DNA of 55,780 nucleotides, taken from NCBI GenBank assembly GCA_020831635.1, contig JAFIGC010000020.1, positions 1 through 55,780 on the forward strand, written 5' to 3'. The notes beneath the pieces are model-generated. The model searched no databases, had not been told where the DNA came from, and saw only the letters and a list, made by a program, of their open reading frames with translations. Shown here one piece after another: positions 18,088 through 26,653 of the stretch; the stretch's first letter is position 1; each line of letters starts with the position of its first letter. The stretch is from Verrucomicrobiota bacterium. GTDB taxonomy: Bacteria > Verrucomicrobiota > Kiritimatiellia > SS1-B-03-39 > UBA6053. The position numbers and the translations under genes were made by a program.

Positions 18088-19718
18088 ATCCGTCCTTTCC
18101 GGGTGCCCCAATCCGGTTTCCAGAAGGTGAGCACCGCGATGGGTAATTGCCAAATGAGGATGAGCAGATAGAAGAAGCAGAAATGGACGCCGTAGATCCA
18201 CAGGCGGGATTTGCGGGCGAAGAGATAGGTGGAACTCATGAGCATGCTCATGAGCAGGATGCCCAGCAGATAGACGAAGGGGGTGCCGAGTCTGAAGAGG
18301 GGTACGAAAATCATGGCACGGAACACCACGGCCGGGCCGAGAAGGGGCAGGAGGAAGCCAGTGTAAAAGGAGAGGGCCATGAAGGGCTGACGCCGCCACA
18401 TGAAGCCGCAGGCCCGAAGGGATTCGCGGAACCAAGAGCGTTTCCAGCGCAGTTGCTGGCGAAGGAATTGCCGGGTACTTTCCGGAACGATGGTGGTGCA
18501 GCGCGCGCGGCTGTCGTAGAGGACCCGATGGCCGTCCCGCAGCAGGGCGTTGGTGAGGGATCGGTCATCGCCAAAGGTGGCGGGGATGCCGAGGAACTTC
18601 TGATCGAGCCATTCGTCCAATCGCTCCTCCACCAAGCTGCGGCGATAGGCGGCGAAGGGGCCGGAAAGGCAGGTGACGCTGTCGAAAATGCTTTCCGCGG
18701 CTTTCATCACCCGGAAGCCGATGTAATATCGGACGGCCTGCATTTTGGTGATGAGGTTGACGTGGGAGTTTTCCACGTCGCAGTGGCCGGTTACCGCGGC
18801 GACGGTTGGGTCCGCAAAGGCCCGCACGATATGGGTCAGGGCGTCTCGCTCCAGAAAGCTGTCGGAGTCGATGAACACCAGCAAATCGGCCTTGGAGATG
18901 CGGACGCCGGCGGCGAGGGCCTGCCGTTTGCCTTGAGCGGTCTCGAAACGGATGGAGACCAATTCGGGATAGTCGGCTCTGGCGGCTTCGATGCGCTCCG
19001 GGGTCCGGTCGGTACTGCCGTCGTCGACAACCACCACTTGGAGCTTATCGGCGGGATAGCGGGTCTCCATGATCTCACGGATGGTGCGCTCGATGTTGGT
19101 TTCTTCGTTGTGAGCGGGAATGACCACGGTCATTGTGGGGGTGGCTTCGTTGGGTTTGGGGGCGCGGTAAAATCCGGCAAAGATGAATCGGCTGAGGAGG
19201 TAGGCGCCGACGCAAATGCTGTAAAGGAAGATGGGGACATCAAACCAGAAGTCGTAGAGGTTGTCGTACTTGCTGAGGAGGATGAGGCTGAACGCCACAA
19301 AAGCCAACAAAACGGCGGTGATTCGAAGTACGGCCCAGGTGCCGCGGGCGAGCCGTCGGCCCAGGGGTTCATCGAAAGCCACGCCCAATTCGCCGTGGGG
19401 ATCATCCCGATTTTGCACCGTGCCTTTGAGATGATAGGTGTGGTTGTCATAGCCCTCCGGCAGTACGTTTTCGGGCACGTGGAATTTCAGTCGGATGTTG
19501 TCCGTGCCATCCGGGAGGTGGATATGGGCCAAGTGGATGCCGCCTTCGGAGAGGTCGGAAGCCTTGCACAAGATTTCCTGCCGTTGTATTCCACGGCCCA
19601 CGATGAGCTTGACGGGGAAATCCACGGCATAGCGGAAGTGGGTTCTCCGATCGGGGGTGCCCGGTCGGGAGAGGGCTCGTTTTCTCCGGTCCGGGACCAT
19701 TTGATGCGATTTATGCAT
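18084..19718 (-). CDS. PilZ domain-glycosyltransferase family 2 fusion (exopolysaccharide synthase, PgaC/BcsA-like)
   Basis: This 544-residue inner-membrane synthase carries an N-terminal c-di-GMP receptor. The PilZ domain (about 20-125) has both binding motifs, RxxxR at residues 25-29 (RTHFR) and DxSxxG at 55-60 (DLSEGG). Two membrane helices follow, then a processive GT2 domain: VVVVDDGSTD, FIDSDSFL, GDDRSL and the polymer-binding QQLRW. The C-terminus has several more helices. The closest types are PgaC, NodC and hyaluronan synthases, which polymerise N-acetylglucosamine or related sugars while extruding the chain. Placing PilZ at the N-terminus differs from BcsA, where it is C-terminal. 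It heads the three-gene operon. The ATG at 19718 has an AGG 8 bases upstream; other in-frame starts exist at 19754 and 19700. Confidence 0.88.
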   Translation of the reverse strand: MHKSHQMVPDRRKRALSRPGTPDRRTHFRYAVDFPVKLIVGRGIQRQEILCKASDLSEGGIHLAHIHLPDGTDNIRLKFHVPENVLPEGYDNHTYHLKGTVQNRDDPHGELGVAFDEPLGRRLARGTWAVLRITAVLLAFVAFSLILLSKYDNLYDFWFDVPIFLYSICVGAYLLSRFIFAGFYRAPKPNEATPTMTVVIPAHNEETNIERTIREIMETRYPADKLQVVVVDDGSTDRTPERIEAARADYPELVSIRFETAQGKRQALAAGVRISKADLLVFIDSDSFLERDALTHIVRAFADPTVAAVTGHCDVENSHVNLITKMQAVRYYIGFRVMKAAESIFDSVTCLSGPFAAYRRSLVEERLDEWLDQKFLGIPATFGDDRSLTNALLRDGHRVLYDSRARCTTIVPESTRQFLRQQLRWKRSWFRESLRACGFMWRRQPFMALSFYTGFLLPLLGPAVVFRAMIFVPLFRLGTPFVYLLGILLMSMLMSSTYLFARKSRLWIYGVHFCFFYLLILIWQLPIAVLTFWKPDWGTRKGRI

Positions 19719-19841
19719 GGAAAACCTCGTGGTGGGAGAACCTGTCGGGAGCAACTGGGCCGATCAGGAATACCAAGAATGGAAACACCTGTTGATGAAA
19801 CGACCGTATGGAGGATAAACGTGACATTGAAATGCTCCATC

Positions 19842-19920
19842 TATAATTATCATACTTTATGTAAATACAGTCAAAATATTAATATTTGTAAAAATAATGA
19901 AAAACATAGCTTGTGTGAAT
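19842..19920. promoter_or_regulatory. AT-rich divergent control region of the exopolysaccharide operon and regulator 1
   Basis: This stretch between the synthase gene (minus) and regulator 1 (plus) is strikingly AT-rich compared with its surroundings, with short A/T tracts such as CAAAATATTAATATTTG. The gap 19719-20016 holds no gene. A similar AT-rich block precedes regulator 2 at 26480-26560, suggesting a conserved control region; what binds there is unknown. Confidence 0.4.
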
Positions 19921-19940
19921 GGCAATCGGGGTAGTATAAT
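19911..19940 (+). promoter_or_regulatory. Candidate sigma-70 promoter of regulator 1
   Basis: TTGTGT (19911-19916) and TATAAT (19935-19940) are separated by 18 bases and lie 77 bases before the regulator's ATG. The -10 box is perfect, the -35 box matches at four of six positions. Confidence 0.5.
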
Positions 19941-20016
19941 GGAGGTGCAAGGAGGCGCGGGTCTGCGTTTGAATTGCGATTGAGTCATTACGGGCATTGC
20001 AATGGAGCAATGTGCT

Positions 20017-22680
20017 ATGAAAGAAAAAAACACTGCAACAGACCAAATGAAAGTGCCATTGAGGATTCTGATTCTTGATGATGAGAAAGATTTACGTCGG
20101 CTGATGCGGATTTGCTTGCAGAAGAGCGGGTGCGAGGTGGATACGGTTGCCAATGGGCGGGAGGGGTTGCAACGTTTGTTCAGCGTGCATTATGATGTGG
20201 TGGTCACTGACTATCGGATGGCGGAGATGGATGGATTGACGTTCATTCAGGAGGCCTTGATTCTTTGGCCTTGGTTGGGGGTGGTTCTGATCAGTTGTTT
20301 TTTGGGAGATGCCGAGTTGGAGCGGGCTGAACAACTGGGGGTGAAGCGAATTCTTGAAAAGCCGGTATCGAATCAGGCGCTTGTCAGGAATGTGCTGGAG
20401 GAAGGCGCGGCCAGTCGGGGACGAAACTCGGCCATGGGATCGGAGATGCCTCATTTGATCCATCACCAGGTGAATCTTCTCCGCCAGATGACGGAATCGG
20501 CATTACAGGGACAAAGTTTGCAGCATGGGATGGAGCAACTGGCAATCGGGCTCCAAGGGATGATTCATTGTGATCTTGTGGGGGTGTTGGGGATTGAGGA
20601 CCGGGGCGGGTCTTTATTGGTTCAAGCGGAGGGTGTGCAGCGGGAAGCGTCGGTCAAGTTGCTCCAGCGGGAAATGATCAATCGCTATCAGACCTTGTCA
20701 GGACGCTCCTTGTCGCATGGACAACTTGATATTCAAGTCAAAGGGGCGCTGAGTTCCGAAGCGGCCGCCTCCGATATTCAGCACGTTACCTCGGTGCCGG
20801 TGATCGGGAATGATCGGGTGTTGGGGATGCTCACCCTGGCGTTCACCCGCAGTATGGCGATTTCCCCGGAGGACAGACATTTCTTGTATCATGCGGCCAA
20901 TCACTTCTCCACGGTGTTGCAGGCGGTGGGCGAAATTCGAAAATTGGCGATTTATGATCCCTTGACGGGCGCCCACAATCGCCAGTTTCTGAACTCGGAA
21001 CTGGAACGGCTCTGGCTGCAGGCTTTGCGGTATGAACATGACATTGCGGTTATGGTGTTGGATGTGGATCACTTCAAGTCGATCAATGACAAACAAGGAC
21101 ATTTTGTTGGAGATGGAATTCTGGCGGAGTTCGCACGGGAACTCAGGGCTTTGATTCGCGCTTCGGATTTGTTGGTGCGCATGGGCGGGGATGAATTCGT
21201 CTTGATTTTGTTTCAAGCCCAAGCCGGGGAGGCGCAGGACCTCGCGCATCGCATTCTGTTGCATATGCGACACCACGCCTTCTGCCAGGGCTGCGAGAAA
21301 ACATACATTACGACCACGATCGGAATCGCGCTCAGTCGGCCCGGCGACAAAATTTTCACGCACACGCAATTGCTGGAAAACGCGGACCAAGCGTTGTACT
21401 GGGCCAAGCGGCGTGGTCGGGATCAGGTTGCGGTTTGGTCGCCTGCGGGGGAATTTGCCGATGCGGGGGATGGCAAGGAAGATTCCAAGGGGACGGTTTC
21501 AAGGGGGACTCAGCCCGCAAAGTCCTCCACGCGAGTGCTGTTGCTGCTTCAACAATCCCGGATTCGATCCATGGTACAGTCGACCTTGGAGCGTCAAGGC
21601 TATGAAGCGGAGGTAATTGAGACGGCGGGGGAGGCGCGGAAACTTTTGCAGACTCGTCCGGGGGCCTACGATTTGCTTTTCACGGAATTTTTCAGTGAAG
21701 GCGAGGGAGGCATCAACTGGTTGAAGGAGGCGGGACGTTTGGATCCATGCTTGGTCAAGATGGTCGTCAGCGAGGCCGTGACCGTGGAAAAGGCGATTGC
21801 CGCGTTTCGGGGAGGGGCCTATGATATTCTGAAATGGCCTTGTGAGGCGTCCCAGTGGGGGGCGCAACTGGCGCGGGCCATGGAACACCGTCGTTTGCTG
21901 AAAGAAAATCGTGGGTATCAGCAATATTTGGAGGCGATGTTGCGACAGAAAAGCAAAGAAGTGATCGAAAGCCTGGAGGAGGTGAAAGCTTCATATGAGT
22001 TTGCATTGGAAGCCATGGTGGGCATGCTGGATGCCCGGGAATACGAAACCAGTTTGCACAGTCAACGGGTGACGGCGTTGACAAAAATTCTGGCCGAGCA
22101 CATGGGGATCCCCGAACCGGAGATCTCTGAAATCGCCCGGGGGGCGCTGTTGCATGACATAGGAAAAATCGGCATTCCCGACAGTATATTGCTGAAGCCC
22201 GCTCCTCTTACGGACGCGGAATGGGAGGTGATGCGCACCCATCCGGAGGTGGGATATAAATTGTTGAAGGCAAATCCCTATTTAAAGACGGCGGCGGAGA
22301 TCGCGTACTGCCATCACGAAAATTTTGACGGAAAAGGATATCCCCGCGGGCTCAAGGGTGAGCAAATTCCGTTGGGTGCGAGAATCTTCAACTTGATCGA
22401 CAGCTACGACGCGATGCGTTCGCCTCGCATTTACAAACCCTCTGTCTCCAGGGAAAAGGCCTTGGGGGAAATTCGCAAGCAATCCGGGCGACAATTTGAC
22501 CCCGGAATTGCGTCCGCTTTTTTTCAGGTGGTGGATCGGCTTGAGAGAGAAGGACAATGGCCCAATCAGGAAAGCCGTTCTTTGTCGTGCAAGAAGCGTC
22601 CATGGCCGCCATTGCGTTCAGAAGAAAATCATCCGGGGATTCACCCGAGCTCCGGAAATGCCAATGGAGGGGGGAAATGA
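20017..22680 (+). CDS. c-di-GMP regulator 1: REC-(GAF)-GGDEF-degenerate REC-HD-GYP
   Basis: This cytosolic protein of 887 residues could both make and break c-di-GMP. An N-terminal receiver has its phospho-acceptor Asp65 in VVVTDYRM and a DD pair at the start. A GAF-like region follows (about 155-320). The GGDEF cyclase domain has an intact GGDEF near residue 390 and the inhibitory RxxD site (RASD) five residues before it. A second receiver (about 500-620) has Glu where Asp is expected (LLFTEFF), so it is probably not phosphorylated. The HD-GYP phosphodiesterase has LLHDIGK near 711 and HHENFDGKGYP near 770. GGDEF with EAL is common; GGDEF with HD-GYP is rare. The ATG at 20017 has GGAG 10 bases upstream. 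The stop overlaps the kinase gene (ATGA). Confidence 0.9.
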   Translation: MKEKNTATDQMKVPLRILILDDEKDLRRLMRICLQKSGCEVDTVANGREGLQRLFSVHYDVVVTDYRMAEMDGLTFIQEALILWPWLGVVLISCFLGDAELERAEQLGVKRILEKPVSNQALVRNVLEEGAASRGRNSAMGSEMPHLIHHQVNLLRQMTESALQGQSLQHGMEQLAIGLQGMIHCDLVGVLGIEDRGGSLLVQAEGVQREASVKLLQREMINRYQTLSGRSLSHGQLDIQVKGALSSEAAASDIQHVTSVPVIGNDRVLGMLTLAFTRSMAISPEDRHFLYHAANHFSTVLQAVGEIRKLAIYDPLTGAHNRQFLNSELERLWLQALRYEHDIAVMVLDVDHFKSINDKQGHFVGDGILAEFARELRALIRASDLLVRMGGDEFVLILFQAQAGEAQDLAHRILLHMRHHAFCQGCEKTYITTTIGIALSRPGDKIFTHTQLLENADQALYWAKRRGRDQVAVWSPAGEFADAGDGKEDSKGTVSRGTQPAKSSTRVLLLLQQSRIRSMVQSTLERQGYEAEVIETAGEARKLLQTRPGAYDLLFTEFFSEGEGGINWLKEAGRLDPCLVKMVVSEAVTVEKAIAAFRGGAYDILKWPCEASQWGAQLARAMEHRRLLKENRGYQQYLEAMLRQKSKEVIESLEEVKASYEFALEAMVGMLDAREYETSLHSQRVTALTKILAEHMGIPEPEISEIARGALLHDIGKIGIPDSILLKPAPLTDAEWEVMRTHPEVGYKLLKANPYLKTAAEIAYCHHENFDGKGYPRGLKGEQIPLGARIFNLIDSYDAMRSPRIYKPSVSREKALGEIRKQSGRQFDPGIASAFFQVVDRLEREGQWPNQESRSLSCKKRPWPPLRSEENHPGIHPSSGNANGGGK

Positions 22681-24272
22681 ACCCTATCGAGATCCGCGCT
22701 TTGAGTCGGAAACAGAAACGCATGAGCGAGGTATTACGAATCCAACAAGAGCGTTTCGAGCAATTGTCCGAGTTGAATCGCACTTATGTTTGGGAAGTGG
22801 ACGGGGAAGGGCGGTATACGTATGTGAGCAACACGGTGGAAGCGGTTTTGGGGTATCGGCCGCCCGATCTTGTGGGGAAATTTTTCTACGATTTTCATCC
22901 GCCGGATTTGCGGGAGGACTTGAAGGCCAAAGCCTTGGACCTGTTTGTGCGACAGGCGTGCTTCAGAGGTTTCGAAAATCCGGTGGTGGCCAAAAACGGC
23001 CAAATTTTATGGTTTTCCACCAATGGGCTGCCGATTGTGAATGACGAGGGGAAGTGCATGGCCTACCGGGGAATGGACATCGACATTACGGAGAAGCGGA
23101 ATATCGAGCGGGAATTGATCCTGGCCCAAAAAAATGCAGAGGCCGCTCACTATGCCAAGGCTTGCTTTCTGGCGAACATGGGGCATGAAATCTTAACGCC
23201 CTTGACCACGCTGCTTGGATTTTTGGCCCTGCTCAAGAACACCGAACTCACCGAGGAACAGGCATCATACGCCGAAACGGCAATGGATGGCGCGGACACA
23301 TTGCGTATTTTGCTCGAAGATCTTTTGGATTTTGCGAAAATCGAAGCACACAAGTTGGAGTTGGATTGCTTGGATTTCGATTTGCACGACTTGTTGGAAA
23401 GTTCTTCGGGACAATTGGCGCATTTTGCTTTGGAAAAGGGACTGGAACTGATTTACGAAGTGGATCCCGGCCTGCCGTCCCGTTTGCGCGGCGATCCCTT
23501 TCGCCTTGGACAAATCATCAGGAACCTCGTGACCAATGCCATCCAATACACGGAAGAAGGGGAAGTGATCGTGAAGTGCAAGGTGGTGGAGGAAACGGAA
23601 ACGGAAGTGACTTTGCGTTTTGATGTGGAGGATACCGGGATGGGGATACCCGGGGAGCAACTTCCGCATTTGTTTGACAAGTTCAGCCATTTGGAAAATC
23701 AAACCACAGGGTCGCAGGGGGGCGCGGGGTTGGGGCTCGCCCTATGCAAGCATCTTACCACCCTGATGAATGGGCGGATGGGGGTGGAAAGCGAACCGGG
23801 CACCGGCTCATTGTTCTGGTTCACCGTCCGTTTGACCAAGCAGGCAAAAATCACCCGCTCAAATCCAATCATTCCCGCGAACCTTCGAAACACCCGGGTG
23901 TTGGTGGTGGATGACAACCCGTCGCTATGCGAATTGCTGGTCAATCGTCTTTCTTCTTGGGGGATGCGCGCCACAAGCGCGAATGAATCCTCCACGGCCC
24001 TGCAACAGTTGGAGCAGGCGCTTGAAAACAAAGACCCCTTCGCCTTGACGCTGATTGATTTGGAAATGCCCGCGATGGGTGGACAGGCTTTGGGGCAAAG
24101 TATCCGCGCCGACAATCGCTTCGACGGGATGAGCCTTCTGTTGCTGGTTCCGTTGGGGACAAGACGCTTGCTCAGCGGACAACTGGATCGTCATTTTACC
24201 GGACACATCTTCAAGCCAATTCGAAATTCCGAACTCCTCACCCTCGTATCCAAAGCTCTCCCAACGCTATGA
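22677..24272 (+). CDS. PAS-histidine kinase with C-terminal receiver (hybrid sensor kinase)
   Basis: A soluble 531-residue kinase that probably feeds the receivers of the neighbouring c-di-GMP regulator. A PAS domain occupies roughly residues 25-150 ([16 protein letters not shown]...[10 protein letters not shown]). The HisKA helix contains His170 in [11 protein letters not shown]; the usual Ser and Arg beside the His are Gly and Leu. The ATPase domain has N box [11 protein letters not shown]1 DTGMGI and G2 GGAGLGLAL. The receiver at the end has Asp461 in [11 protein letters not shown]. No membrane helix is seen, so the signal is likely cytosolic. It starts at 22677, with GGAGGGGGG directly upstream and an ATGA overlap with the regulator; it overlaps the next gene the same way. 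The second copy of the cassette lacks this gene. Confidence 0.9.
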   Translation: MNPIEIRALSRKQKRMSEVLRIQQERFEQLSELNRTYVWEVDGEGRYTYVSNTVEAVLGYRPPDLVGKFFYDFHPPDLREDLKAKALDLFVRQACFRGFENPVVAKNGQILWFSTNGLPIVNDEGKCMAYRGMDIDITEKRNIERELILAQKNAEAAHYAKACFLANMGHEILTPLTTLLGFLALLKNTELTEEQASYAETAMDGADTLRILLEDLLDFAKIEAHKLELDCLDFDLHDLLESSSGQLAHFALEKGLELIYEVDPGLPSRLRGDPFRLGQIIRNLVTNAIQYTEEGEVIVKCKVVEETETEVTLRFDVEDTGMGIPGEQLPHLFDKFSHLENQTTGSQGGAGLGLALCKHLTTLMNGRMGVESEPGTGSLFWFTVRLTKQAKITRSNPIIPANLRNTRVLVVDDNPSLCELLVNRLSSWGMRATSANESSTALQQLEQALENKDPFALTLIDLEMPAMGGQALGQSIRADNRFDGMSLLLLVPLGTRRLLSGQLDRHFTGHIFKPIRNSELLTLVSKALPTL

Positions 24273-25861
24273 AATCCAACGATCCCCCATCCTCACGTCC
24301 AAGAAATCCGCTCATTCCCGCCGGGATGCGTCCCATACCTTGCTCCATGTTGTCAGAGTTTGAATTGGAGGAAATTGATCATGCGGAGCTTTGGTCCAAC
24401 GCCCGCTAGAAGGCGGTGGAAATCCTCGAGAACCGGTTCCCGCTTTCCGCCCGTTTTTACAAAGTGAGCGTTCAGGAGTTGGTCTGTATACCCTCACCGG
24501 TCATACGCCTCAAAAACATTCGGCCTCCCCGGGAAATGCTGGAGGCCTTGATCCGGTTTCAGGAGGAGGACGGACAGGTGCCCGATCTGGTGGAAATCGG
24601 TGAGGATGTCACCGGGCCAACGGATAAATCGGGAAGGCCAATGCTGGTTCGATTGGCCAAGAGGAGCCAGAGCGGGATGGATCAGGAGGCCGCGCTGATC
24701 ATTGCCGTGAGCAGCTATGTGCATCATTCCGGTGACGTTCAGTTTCTTTCCAAAAACATTCACGGCAATAAGGTGGCCAAACACCTCTATGATGCCATGG
24801 AATATCTTTGGCAGTCCCGTTTTTCCGAATCCAAGGGATTGCTACTGTCGGTGAAGGGCGAGGAAGCTGCGGAGGTGGTTGCGGGTATTGTTGAGCACGC
24901 ATGGGTGCTTTGCGCGATCGATGAGATGTTGGGCCTGCCGGGAATTTCCGGACTTGCGCAAAAAACATGGCGTTTGCGGCAACGTGGGCTTGCCGCCAAC
25001 ATCCACAATTTGCTTTGGAATGAAGTGCAAGGAAAATACCTGCCCGTTCCAACGGGGGATGAAACCAGGGAAGATGCTGAATTCGATCCCCGGGGCGCCG
25101 CCCTTGCCATCCGTGCGGGGTTGCTGAATTCGGACGAGAGCGGCAGGTCCCTTAGAGCCACTCAGATTCTTCTGGAGGAGCAGGGTCCCCGGGCGGGATG
25201 GGCGGCCTTGGCCGCGGCCATATATGAGAAAGCGGGATATCAGGTTCAAGCGATGGAGATGCTTCGTGGTTTGGCGGAGTGTCTGAGAGATGGTGACCTT
25301 GGGGGCGGGGAATCCTGCGAAAGCGCATGTTCACTTTTTTCATCTTCGGAACATCTCATCGCCGCCTATTTCCTAGAGGCGATGAAGAATCTGCACCCGA
25401 TGGTGCAGCATGCGCCTCCCCCGCAGCGAGAAGAGACCTCGCCGATGCTCTCGTTTGGGTATCCATCCATGAGAAAGTTCAGTTTCAGGAAAATTGAGTA
25501 TGAGGAGAAACGAGAAAACAAGCGCGCTCCGATTGAACTTCCCGTTGATATTCTGGTGAAAGGCCTGCGGCATCGCCAAAAGGCGACCGGGGTGATTCGA
25601 CACCCATCCACCTATGGGTTGGGGTTGATCACCACCGAGGCGATTGCCGAGGGCGCCACGCTGGAAATGACCGCGCATTGCGAGTTGCTGGGAAGTAAAA
25701 AGCCTTGCCGCCTGCGTGGTCGCGTATCCTGGACCCGATCAAAAGTGGGGACTCGACTGTATCAAAGCGGCGTGGAACTGGATGCGCGGAGCAAAGACCT
25801 GAAAAAATGGAAATCCTTTGTGTTGAAACATCTGCGCATGCAGGATGCCCTTCAAAGGTGA
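24269..25861 (+). CDS. PilZ protein with helical (six-hairpin-glycosidase-like) domain, copy 1, interrupted by an in-frame amber codon
   Basis: The frame begins with an ATG that overlaps the kinase stop (ATGA) and runs to 25861. Codon 47 (24407-24409) is TAG, after which the same frame continues without a shift. The intact paralogue at 29278 has serine there. The part after the stop (about 483 codons) could restart at GTG 24416, but no ribosome binding site is well placed. The N-terminal 330 residues are helical, with GQVPDL, a D-rich AALIIAVSSYVHHSGD and GWAALAAAIYEKAGY, resembling (alpha/alpha)6 glycosidases. A PilZ domain fills the last 115 residues, with RENKR (RxxxR) and HPSTYG where DxSxxG is expected. 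Likely a c-di-GMP effector acting on carbohydrate; whether it is still made is uncertain. Confidence 0.65.
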
Positions 25862-26262
25862 AAATCGCCGGAGGATTCCGGCTGATAGGTCAGGGCTTCA
25901 ATTCGAATTTTCCGAAATCCGTCGGGGACCCGCCACTCCAGTTCCTCCCCGGCTTTATAGCCCAACATGGCGGTGCCAATGGGGGAGAGGACGGACATTT
26001 TTCCTTGGGAAATATCCGCGTCGCCTGGAAAGACCAGGGTGATTTCCATTTCCGTGTCATCTTCCAAATCCCGGTATCGCACCCGCGAGTTCATGGTCAC
26101 GACTTCGGCTGGAATTTTTTCCGGGGGCAAGACCATGGCGCGCTGGAGTTCGTCCTCCAGGGCGCGGACTTTTTTTCGCTCCGCGGGGTCCATGTCGTCG
26201 AGAAAATCCTGCAACCGTTGCAGGTCGAAAGCGCTGATGTAAATTTTACGTTTGTTTGTCAT
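25852..26262 (-). CDS. rnk: Rnk-like regulator of nucleoside diphosphate kinase (GreA/GreB C-terminal family)
   Basis: A 136-residue protein made of a short N-terminal helical arm and a GreA/GreB-type C-terminal domain. The segments IYISAFDLQRLQDFLD, VVTMNSRVRYRDLEDDTEMEITLVFPGDAD and ISVLSPIGTAMLGYKAGEELEW-like strands fit Rnk, which binds RNA polymerase near the secondary channel and affects nucleotide-triphosphate balance. The start at 26262 has a consensus AAGGAG 7 bases upstream. It lies between the two c-di-GMP cassettes on the opposite strand, and its 3' end overlaps the PilZ gene by 10 bases tail to tail. Earlier in-frame starts add residues that do not fit the family. Confidence 0.88.
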   Translation of the reverse strand: MTNKRKIYISAFDLQRLQDFLDDMDPAERKKVRALEDELQRAMVLPPEKIPAEVVTMNSRVRYRDLEDDTEMEITLVFPGDADISQGKMSVLSPIGTAMLGYKAGEELEWRVPDGFRKIRIEALTYQPESSGDFHL

Positions 26263-26339
26263 GAGTGATCTCCTTTTGGCAAAAGGCATACCTTGCCACA
26301 TTCCAGGCGGAAGGCAAGACCTCATTGCGCAAGGTCATC

Positions 26340-26395
26340 TCAAGTTCAAAGATCGGGGCATGAATCTGACGGCGATGAAGTTTTTTCGCGGTGTT
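26340..26395 (-). pseudogene. Possible remnant of a second PgaA-like barrel gene (C-terminal strand)
   Basis: On the minus strand a short frame reads RKNFIAVRFMP, close to the last strand RTYFIAVRLIP of the large exporter ending at 11843. At DNA level 24 of 29 bases agree, including a 14-base identical block ACTTCATCGCCGTC. Upstream the frame is broken by a stop. It lies divergent to regulator 2, as the exopolysaccharide operon is to regulator 1. The remainder of the gap 26263-26480 shows no clear gene. Confidence 0.35.
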
Positions 26396-26479
26396 CATTT
26401 GCGTGTGCCAGAGGGTGTTCCTTCATTCGGTGAGCGTGTCGTCATGGGGGACCATGCCGAATCCCGTACGCCACACCCA

Positions 26480-26560
26480 TTTTATATGTTAATATGATCT
26501 AAATCTATATTTTGAAAATAATATAATTTAAGTAATAAATATATTACATTCTAATCTTGC
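26480..26560. promoter_or_regulatory. AT-rich block upstream of regulator 2
   Basis: About 80 bases almost free of G and C, in a genome that is otherwise GC-rich. It corresponds in position to the AT-rich block before regulator 1. A TATAAT follows at 26584-26589, 65 bases before the regulator's ATG, but no well-spaced -35 box is seen. Confidence 0.4.
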
Positions 26561-26653
26561 GTAAGAATGCTTTGATGTTAATGTATAATCGTGCGTGTAT
26601 GCTTGGCCTCTTTTTGGGTGTGTGAGCGTGGATGTAAACTGGAAAACCAAAAT

